A model generated the notes under the pieces. It made no database searches. It was not told where the DNA came from and saw only the letters and a list, made by a program, of their open reading frames with translations. A stretch of DNA of 25,924 nucleotides from a virus, in the IMG/VR virus record IMGVR_UViG_3300027917_000161, positions 1 through 25,924 of that record. One strand, given 5' to 3'. Positions 19,773 through 25,924 of this stretch are shown piece by piece. The translations under genes and the position numbers were made by a program. Within the stretch, counting starts at the first letter, position 1, and each line of letters begins with the position of its first letter.

Positions 19773-22700
19773 ATGTATATTGAATTTCCATCAAACCCTA
19801 CAGTAGGTCTTACTACTTCTATTGGGGAGAAGACCTGGATTTATACTGGAAAGGGGTGGAAACTTCAATTTGTTCCAGCAACTCAAGGTACTCAAGGTAC
19901 TCAAGGTCCACTGAGTAATTTTCAGGGAACTCAAGGAAGACAGGGTTTACAGGGAATTCAAGGAAACCAAGGTCTCCAAGGAAATCAAGGTCTCCAAGGA
20001 AATCAAGGTCTCCAAGGAAATCAAGGTCTCCAAGGAAATCAAGGTGTTCAGGGCAATCAAGGTCTCCAAGGTGTTCAAGGACCTTTAAGCAATAATCAAG
20101 GTACTCAAGGTACTCAAGGTCTTCAAGGAAACCAAGGTGTTCAGGGTATCCAGGGCCCCCTAAGTAATTTTCAGGGAACTCAAGGATTACAAGGAAATCA
20201 AGGTCTTCAAGGACTTCAGGGCCTTCAAGGTCTTCAAGGAACTCAAGGTCATCAAGGTTCTCAGGGAACTCAGGGAACACAAGGTACTCAAGGAACTCAA
20301 GGAAATCAAGGTCTTCAGGGAAATCAAAGTTCTCAGGGAACACAAGGTACTCAAGGAACTCAAGGTCTTCAAGGCACTCAAGGCACTCAAGGTTCCCAAG
20401 GTTCTCAAGGTTCTCAAGGACTTCAAGGCACTCAAGGTTTACAAGGTACTCAAGGTACTCAAGGCACTCAAGGTTTACAAGGCACTCAAGGTACTCAAGG
20501 CACTCAAGGCACTCAAGGTACTCAAGGCACTCAAGGTTTACAAGGTACTCAAGGTACTCAAGGTACTCAAGGTTTACAAGGTACTCAAGGTTTACAAGGT
20601 ACTCAAGGTTTACAAGGTTTACAAGGAATTCAAGGTTTACAAGGTACTCAGGGTTTACAAGGTACTCAAGGTTTACAGGGTTCACAAGGAACTCAAGGTT
20701 CACAAGGTACTCAAGGTTTACAAGGTTTACAAGGAACTCAGGGTCTTCAAGGTCTTCAGGGTCTTCAGGGACTTCAAGGATCTGCTAATTTTGGATTTCT
20801 CATAGAAGAAGATAATGAAAATGAAATAAGATATATTGGTTTTGTTACAGATACAGTTGGTACAGCTTCAACACTATATGTAAATTCCTCCGAGGAAAAT
20901 GCTTTTGTATTCAACCCAAATCTTGGTAATGTTGGAATTGGGACAACAAATCCAACAGAAAAATTACAAGTATCTGGAAATGTTGAAGTTTCTAATAATG
21001 TATCAGCATTAGCATATTTTGGCGATGGTGTCAATTTAACTGGAATTGTTACTCAAATTGTTCCAAGTATTGGAATTAATATTCAGGAAACTGAAGTTCC
21101 TGGGAAAGGTGTTGTAACAATTGATGCATACAAACCAGTTGGAAAAACGATATATGTATCCCAAACTGGAGATGATAATAATACTGGATTTACTGAAAAC
21201 TATCCCAAGAGGACTATAAAAGGTGCTGCTTCAGTAGCAGTATTTGGGGATACAATTAAAGTATTTCCGGGTGTTTATGTTGAAGATAATCCAATTATTT
21301 TAAAGAGAACAGTTTCTGTTGAAGGAACAGAACTTCGTAACTGCGTTGTTACACCTGGGAATGTCAATCAAGATATTTTCTATGTAAATAACGGATGCCA
21401 TATTACTGATATGAGTTTTATTGGACCTGATATGACAGATGGTGCGGCAGTAGTTGCTCTACAACCACTACTGGGTGTAAATGTGGACAGATATTTTGAT
21501 GCTGCTAGAATGATTCGTTATAATTTAGAGTACATTGCACAAGAGTCTGTTGGATTTTTAACAAGTGGTTATAGTGGATTTGCTGGAGGGCATAGGTATC
21601 AAGACGCTGGAAACTTATTAGAATTAAATGCTGACTTTATTGCTGCCGAAACAGTTGGTTATTTGACTAGTACTGATTATAAGAATCCACCATTTCAAAT
21701 TGTTGACTCTTTAGGAAATCTTACTGAACCATCAAATTGCACTGATGATATCAAAGATATAGTGTTACAATGGGCAAATGACTTAAAAGCAAATAGTAAT
21801 AAAAAGTCTATTGGTGCAGGTCTTTCTTATTATGATGATGGTGGTTCATTGCTACACATTGTAGGAAATGATCCGAATACATATAGCGTTCGACAAGCAA
21901 CAGTTGATGCTATTGAATATGCTGTTGGAATTGCAACATTTATTGTTGATAATATTGATTACGAAAATCAACCAGGAATAACTACATATACAAATTTGTC
22001 CCAAAACTTTAGTTATTCGCCAATTTTGGTTGGTGGAGGTTGTACTGATGTTAGGAATGATTTGGTGAATCTTTCTGGAATTGTAACTTCAATTATTGGT
22101 ATAGGTACTGAAGAGGCACCAGAAACTATATTTGGCGTTAGATTGGAAAGTGAAAAGTGTGCAAAAGATGTAAAAGATATTTGGAAGTCAATTATATATG
22201 ATTTAACACGAGGAGGAAATTCAAAATCAATCAGAGCAGGAAAATTCTATTACGACGATGATTTTGTATTGAATCCAGAAATTCTTAAGAACCCTCAAGA
22301 AGTTGAACAAACAATTGCAACCCTTGACTATTCATTTAACATTGTAAGGTCTGTAGTGAATAATGTAAGTTGGGGAAGTTGGCCAGTTGGATTTGGAGTA
22401 AATCCACTTAATGTTACTAATGCAACTTATGATAATGTAACAGGATTAACTACAATAACTGTAAATGCGAATCATAATTTGCAGGTTGAGAGTGTCGTTA
22501 AGATAGAAGGATTGGAATTCTCTTGTCCCGATAGTCCGCCAAATCTAATCTACCCAACTGGAAGTCTTGGATATATCTTTGAGGTGCATAAATTAATTGA
22601 TAATGATACATTTGAAGTAATTGTTGGACAATCAACTCTTCCACATACATATGTTTCTGGTGGAACTGTTCAGCAATATAAAAACTTCTATAATAAATTC

Positions 22701-24563
22701 ACCCAATTAAAGGACCTTTCAATTCAGATTGACCCAGATACTGGATTTAATAATGGAATTAATGGATGCGTAAATGTTGTTTCTGCATTGCGAAGTGCTG
22801 TTGGTGTTGTAACAACAGTAATTGGTCTTGGAGCAACATCAGGAATTACTACAACATATCCCGGAAATAATGGATATGGATTTACCTCTACTGTTGCTAT
22901 AAGTACTGCAACATATGACCATATAAATGGAACTGCCACAATAACTGTGCCAGGATTATCAACAAAAGTTGGTGATTTAATTGAGATGTATGATTTAGTA
23001 TTTGAATGTAGTTCTGGATTAACAACTTCAACTCAAAAATTCCCATCAGGAACCTATGGATATGAATTTTATATTACAAAAGTAGTAGATAACAATACTT
23101 TCCAAGTTAATGTTGGAACTTCAACTCTTCCACATACATACGTTTCTGGTGGATTTATTATTGATCGTTCTATTGGAATTACATCGGCACTGTACGATAA
23201 TATTTCTGGAATAGCTACAATCGGAGCACCTGGAGCATATCTAAAAGTTGGTGATTTTGTTGGTCTTAGAGATATGGAATTCTCTTGCCCAGATAGTCCA
23301 CCAAATTTAATTTATCCATCAGGAAATAATGGTTATATATTTAAAGTTGAAAGTGTTGTTTCTTTAGGAAATACATTCACAGTTAATGTTGGAACTTCAA
23401 CTATCCCACATACTTATGTTTCGGGTGGACTTGTAATACCACCATACTCAAAAGGAGTTGGTCCAATTACTCAAGGTCCATATGTTAGAAACTGTACTAA
23501 TTTTATTCCAAAGAGTATTGGAATGAAAGTTGATGGATTTGATGCTGAACCAGGAGACCAAGATGATATTGGTGTGACTGGAACGATGAGTGTTGACTCA
23601 TACACTCAATACAATCAGGGTGGTATTGGAGTATCAATTACCAATGGTGCATATTCTCAGTTAGTGTCTATCTTCACTATTTGTGACGACATTGCAATTT
23701 ACACTGCTTCTGGTGGACAGTGTGACTTAACAAACTCCAACTCATCTTTTGGAAATTATGGTTTATGGTCAGATGGTGTTGGTGACCAAACAACTGGTTC
23801 AATTTACCACTATACTGGAAAGGTAGTTCAAGATGCTGAGTTAGAGCAAGATACTGTTGTAATAGGTGGAATTGGAACCTATAGACCTTATGATGGGCAG
23901 GCACTATTTTTTGATAAACTTTATTATTTTGTTGATGGTATTAAAATTACAAATAGTGGAGGAGGATATACAGTTCCCCCAGTTGTTACTTTTAGTTTCC
24001 CAGAGGGTCAAAATGGAATTCGTGCAGAGGGTAGTGCAAACATTGATTCATTTGGAAGAGTTACATCTATTGATGTAATTAGTAGCGGTACGCAATATCT
24101 AAACCCACCCACAGTTACTATTAGTGGTAATGGCACTGGAGCGACAGCGGAACCAATTATGTATCCAATTTATTACTCTATTCAATCTGCAACTTTACCT
24201 GAACAGGGTGTATCAACTGTAGTTCTCCTATCCAATCTAAATAATAATGTTAGTGCTGGAACAACAGTTTACTTTACTAGAGTAAGTCTACAAATTACAT
24301 CTTCCCATTCATTTGAGTGGGTCGGTTCTGGGGTAAATATTAATAATGCAAAACCTGCTTTAGGTGGTGTCGTAATTCAAGAGAATGAAGTAGTTAAAAC
24401 TAATGGTGGAATTATTGTATATACAAGTACTGATCAGGGTGGAAATTTCAAAATTGGAGATGATGTAACAATTAATCAGGTGACTGGAACAATTACTGGT
24501 AGAGCATTTAGTCAAAGTCTGTTAAATACAGTAACACCACTTATTATTGCTTTAGGTAAGTAA
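19773..24563 (+). CDS. long virion fibre with Gly-X-Gln collagen-like shaft
   Basis: A 1596-aa protein. Residues 1-35 (MYIEFPSNPTVGLTTSIGEKTWIYTGKGWK) form an N-terminal anchor. Residues 37-336 are about 100 Gly-X-Gln triplets. Next is NVGIGTTNPTEKLQVSGNV, a common fibre strand motif. A probable right-handed beta-helix follows (about 455-560, GKTIYVSQTGDDNNTG, GDTIKVFPGVYVED). Two similar helical modules come after (SNCTDDIKDIVLQWANDLK... and KCAKDVKDIWKSIIYDLT...). Then there are three tandem modules of about 85 aa ending in PHTYVSGG (about 883-966, 1044-1130, 1137-1222). The C-terminal part has GGGYTVPPVVTF/GRVTSIDVISSG repeats and a small end domain. A host-contact tail fibre or other long appendage is likely. 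The receptor cannot be inferred. Confidence 0.85.
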   Translation: MYIEFPSNPTVGLTTSIGEKTWIYTGKGWKLQFVPATQGTQGTQGPLSNFQGTQGRQGLQGIQGNQGLQGNQGLQGNQGLQGNQGLQGNQGVQGNQGLQGVQGPLSNNQGTQGTQGLQGNQGVQGIQGPLSNFQGTQGLQGNQGLQGLQGLQGLQGTQGHQGSQGTQGTQGTQGTQGNQGLQGNQSSQGTQGTQGTQGLQGTQGTQGSQGSQGSQGLQGTQGLQGTQGTQGTQGLQGTQGTQGTQGTQGTQGTQGLQGTQGTQGTQGLQGTQGLQGTQGLQGLQGIQGLQGTQGLQGTQGLQGSQGTQGSQGTQGLQGLQGTQGLQGLQGLQGLQGSANFGFLIEEDNENEIRYIGFVTDTVGTASTLYVNSSEENAFVFNPNLGNVGIGTTNPTEKLQVSGNVEVSNNVSALAYFGDGVNLTGIVTQIVPSIGINIQETEVPGKGVVTIDAYKPVGKTIYVSQTGDDNNTGFTENYPKRTIKGAASVAVFGDTIKVFPGVYVEDNPIILKRTVSVEGTELRNCVVTPGNVNQDIFYVNNGCHITDMSFIGPDMTDGAAVVALQPLLGVNVDRYFDAARMIRYNLEYIAQESVGFLTSGYSGFAGGHRYQDAGNLLELNADFIAAETVGYLTSTDYKNPPFQIVDSLGNLTEPSNCTDDIKDIVLQWANDLKANSNKKSIGAGLSYYDDGGSLLHIVGNDPNTYSVRQATVDAIEYAVGIATFIVDNIDYENQPGITTYTNLSQNFSYSPILVGGGCTDVRNDLVNLSGIVTSIIGIGTEEAPETIFGVRLESEKCAKDVKDIWKSIIYDLTRGGNSKSIRAGKFYYDDDFVLNPEILKNPQEVEQTIATLDYSFNIVRSVVNNVSWGSWPVGFGVNPLNVTNATYDNVTGLTTITVNANHNLQVESVVKIEGLEFSCPDSPPNLIYPTGSLGYIFEVHKLIDNDTFEVIVGQSTLPHTYVSGGTVQQYKNFYNKFTQLKDLSIQIDPDTGFNNGINGCVNVVSALRSAVGVVTTVIGLGATSGITTTYPGNNGYGFTSTVAISTATYDHINGTATITVPGLSTKVGDLIEMYDLVFECSSGLTTSTQKFPSGTYGYEFYITKVVDNNTFQVNVGTSTLPHTYVSGGFIIDRSIGITSALYDNISGIATIGAPGAYLKVGDFVGLRDMEFSCPDSPPNLIYPSGNNGYIFKVESVVSLGNTFTVNVGTSTIPHTYVSGGLVIPPYSKGVGPITQGPYVRNCTNFIPKSIGMKVDGFDAEPGDQDDIGVTGTMSVDSYTQYNQGGIGVSITNGAYSQLVSIFTICDDIAIYTASGGQCDLTNSNSSFGNYGLWSDGVGDQTTGSIYHYTGKVVQDAELEQDTVVIGGIGTYRPYDGQALFFDKLYYFVDGIKITNSGGGYTVPPVVTFSFPEGQNGIRAEGSANIDSFGRVTSIDVISSGTQYLNPPTVTISGNGTGATAEPIMYPIYYSIQSATLPEQGVSTVVLLSNLNNNVSAGTTVYFTRVSLQITSSHSFEWVGSGVNINNAKPALGGVVIQENEVVKTNGGIIVYTSTDQGGNFKIGDDVTINQVTGTITGRAFSQSLLNTVTPLIIALGK
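19881..20780 (+). repeat. 9-bp Gly-X-Gln codon repeat array in the fibre
   Basis: About 100 copies of a GGN-NNN-CAR unit, mainly GGTACTCAA, GGAACTCAA, GGTCTTCAA and GGAAATCAA. X is mostly Thr, Leu or Asn, with rarer Val, Ile, Ser, His and Arg. Four consecutive 18-base units (19962-20033) are nearly identical. Three GPLSN(F/N)Q interruptions occur (19905, 20079, 20154), and one Gly-to-Ser break (QSSQ near 20326). Confidence 0.95.
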
Positions 24564-24564
24564 A

Positions 24565-24912
24565 ATGGCAGCGGTTGCACTTAATAAATTTGTAACAATA
24601 AGATATAAGGTAACTACAGATTTGGTGGGAATATATACCTGCCCTATTGGAGTTGCTTCTATTATAATCTTGTCTCAGGTTACTAATATTTCTAATGGAG
24701 TCTCTAGTATAACTGCCACACATTCAAGAACAACAGATACGCAAGTTGACTTTAAACTCGCAAATGCTGTACCAATACCTCCAAATGATAGTTATAATAT
24801 AGTTTCTGATGGAAGATTGGCATTAGAAACAAACGATATTATTAAAATTCAAGGAACAGATAATAATAATTTAGAGTTGGTGTTGAGTATTCTTGAAACC
24901 GCAAAGCAATAA
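24565..24912 (+). CDS. small structural-region protein, 115 aa
   Basis: A compact beta-rich protein of unknown function. It starts AAVALNKFVTIRYKVTTDLVGIYTCPIGVASIIILSQVTNIS and later has DSYNIVSDGRLALETNDIIKIQG. The strand pattern and DGRLALETNDII-like ending resemble small virion proteins or receptor-distal parts encoded next to fibres in cyanophages. There is no signal peptide. It starts one base after the long fibre stop and ends 10 bases before the next gene, so the three form one operon. It might act as a fibre chaperone or cap, but nothing in the sequence decides. Confidence 0.7.
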   Translation: MAAVALNKFVTIRYKVTTDLVGIYTCPIGVASIIILSQVTNISNGVSSITATHSRTTDTQVDFKLANAVPIPPNDSYNIVSDGRLALETNDIIKIQGTDNNNLELVLSILETAKQ

Positions 24913-24922
24913 TTTAAAGTAA

Positions 24923-25924
24923 ATGGCAAAGTACAATTCCGGTAGAGTAAAAAGATTTGATCAGTTAGGAATTACATCGGATAGATATGAATTTCTTGGT
25001 TTGGAGCAGGCTGAACCAGATCTTGGCGACCCTTTAGTTGGTGTATCTTCCATTGGTACAAATCCATTCCCTCCAGGACAAACAGTTCCAGTCAATCACT
25101 ATGTTCTTATTGCGGCAGAAGGATATACTGGGGAGAGATTCTGGGTTCCATCTACTGATGTATATGCACAGGGTATTCAAGGTACTCAAGGTCTTCAAGG
25201 AACTCAAGGTACTCAAGGTACTCAGGGAAATCAAGGAACTCAAGGTGTTCAAGGACTCCAAGGAAATCAAGGACTTCAAGGTAATCAAGGTACTCAGGGA
25301 ACTCAAGGAACTCAAGGAACTCAAGGTTTACAAGGAAATCAGGGTAACCAAGGCAATCAAGGTACTCAAGGACTTCAGGGTCTTCAAGGAAATCAAGGAA
25401 ATCAAGGTGTTCAAGGACTCCAAGGCACTCAAGGTACTCAAGGAACCCAAGGACTACAAGGAAATCAAGGACTACAAGGAAATCAAGGACTCCAAGGACT
25501 ACAAGGAAATCAAGGACTACAAGGAAATCAAGGAACTCAAGGAACCCAAGGTCTTCAGGGTAACCAAGGACTCCAAGGTTTACAAGGAAACCAAGGACTC
25601 CAAGGAAATCAGGGTGTTCAAGGTCCATTAAGTAATTTTCAAGGCACTCAAGGAACTCAAGGAAATCAAGGACTCCAAGGAAACCAAGGAACTCAAGGTA
25701 CTCAAGGTACTCAAGGTACACAGGGATCTGGATTTCAAGGCACTCAAGGAACCCAAGGTCTTCAGGGTAATCAAGGTACTCAAGGCCTTCAAGGAAATCA
25801 AGGAAATCAAGGAACACAAGGTCTTCAAGGAAATCAAGGAAATCAGGGAACTCAAGGTACTCAAGGAACTCAAGGAACTCAAGGCCTTCAAGGAACCCAA
25901 GGTACTCAAGGAAACCAAGGAACT
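24923..25924 (+). CDS. second Gly-X-Gln collagen-like structural protein (partial)
   Basis: The frame opens at ATG 24923 and stays open to the last base, at least 334 codons. The N-terminal 82 residues are a unique anchor domain (MAKYNSGRVKRFDQLGITSD, then PFPPGQTVPVNHYVLIAAEG and TGERFWVPSTDVYAQ). It is unlike the anchor of the first fibre. From residue 84 on the protein is Gly-X-Gln triplets with X mainly Thr, Leu and Asn. Breaks are GPLSNFQ (25622-25642), shared with the other fibre, and a GSGFQ element near 25724. The C-terminal domain lies beyond the window. The other frames in this region are also open for long stretches, but those are by-products of the 9-base repeat. Confidence 0.85.
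   Translation, partial: MAKYNSGRVKRFDQLGITSDRYEFLGLEQAEPDLGDPLVGVSSIGTNPFPPGQTVPVNHYVLIAAEGYTGERFWVPSTDVYAQGIQGTQGLQGTQGTQGTQGNQGTQGVQGLQGNQGLQGNQGTQGTQGTQGTQGLQGNQGNQGNQGTQGLQGLQGNQGNQGVQGLQGTQGTQGTQGLQGNQGLQGNQGLQGLQGNQGLQGNQGTQGTQGLQGNQGLQGLQGNQGLQGNQGVQGPLSNFQGTQGTQGNQGLQGNQGTQGTQGTQGTQGSGFQGTQGTQGLQGNQGTQGLQGNQGNQGTQGLQGNQGNQGTQGTQGTQGTQGLQGTQGTQGNQGT
25172..25924 (+). repeat. second 9-bp Gly-X-Gln codon repeat array (continues past the window)
   Basis: About 83 triplets of the same GGN-NNN-CAR kind as the array at 19881-20780, with GGAAATCAA, GGACTACAA and GGTACTCAA common. It is still running at the window end. The similarity of both arrays at DNA level would allow recombination between the two genes. 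Confidence 0.93.

Noticed and set aside
19819-20703. Long minus-strand open frame rich in Leu-Glu/Val-Asn across the collagen array
   Set aside because: It is the complement of a 9-base repeat without stop triplets; composition is pure repeat and there is no ribosome-binding site or conserved domain.
19881-20780. CRISPR-like short repeats
   Set aside because: Repeat units are 9-18 bases, without unique spacers, and encode Gly-X-Gln in frame with a long gene.
25034-25918. Several open frames on both strands in the second Gly-X-Gln array
   Set aside because: They are by-products of the same 9-base repeat. The real gene is the frame from ATG 24923, which has a unique N-terminal domain and remains open to the window end.

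Overview
The window is a stretch of an AT-rich T4-like cyanophage (marine cyanomyovirus) genome. Its host is probably a marine Synechococcus or Prochlorococcus. Three things point there: T4 core genes in recognisable groups (33-59-32, 53, 48, 4, 54, 26, 51, 27, 5); cyanophage-type accessory genes (speD, thyX, phoH, a cyanobacterial DUF1825 protein); and RNA/DNA control elements known from marine cyanobacteria (a glutamine riboswitch of the Downstream-peptide type and an NtcA-like box). The exact host cannot be read from this sequence.

Layout. Positions 1-807 hold the end of an unknown gene, an unknown 126-aa gene and speD. Positions 888-1311 form a compact, self-contained transcription unit: NtcA-like palindrome, sigma70-type promoter, glutamine-II-like riboswitch, a very basic 33-aa peptide gene, an overlapping acidic 52-aa gene, and an intrinsic terminator. 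A second promoter is superimposed on that terminator and leads into two small genes plus thyX. Positions 2450-5325 are replication and transcription accessory genes: a small conserved marine-phage protein, phoH, a PD-(D/E)XK nuclease, gp33, gp59 and DUF1825, mostly overlapping or nearly so. gp32 follows with its own strong promoter and terminator.

Positions 6334-9164 are the only leftward block: gp53, gp48, an unknown 131-aa gene and gp4 (neck and baseplate genes). From 9200 rightward come tail and baseplate hub genes: a gp54/tail-tube-like protein, gp26, gp51-like, two large membrane-helix/coiled-coil proteins (the second carrying a lambda-lysozyme-like domain and an M23 peptidase domain), gp27, gp5, and a separate beta-prism spike protein. 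The right end holds appendage genes: a 195-aa structural protein, a 1596-aa fibre with about 100 Gly-X-Gln triplets followed by beta-helix and repeated modules, a 115-aa protein, and a second Gly-X-Gln protein that runs off the window.

How the parts work together. The left half supplies nucleotide and polyamine metabolism (ThyX, SpeD), DNA replication and recombination (gp32, gp59, exonuclease), and late-transcription control (gp33). The right half builds the baseplate, the cell-wall-penetrating hub and the host-contact fibres. NATAAATA-like late promoter motifs sit in front of several structural genes, whereas TTGACN/TATANT promoters with 17-bp spacing sit in front of the nitrogen-responsive unit, the thyX group and gp32. 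The most interesting element is the 888-1311 unit. It appears to read host nitrogen status twice, by a transcription factor site and by an RNA aptamer, to control two tiny proteins of opposite charge.
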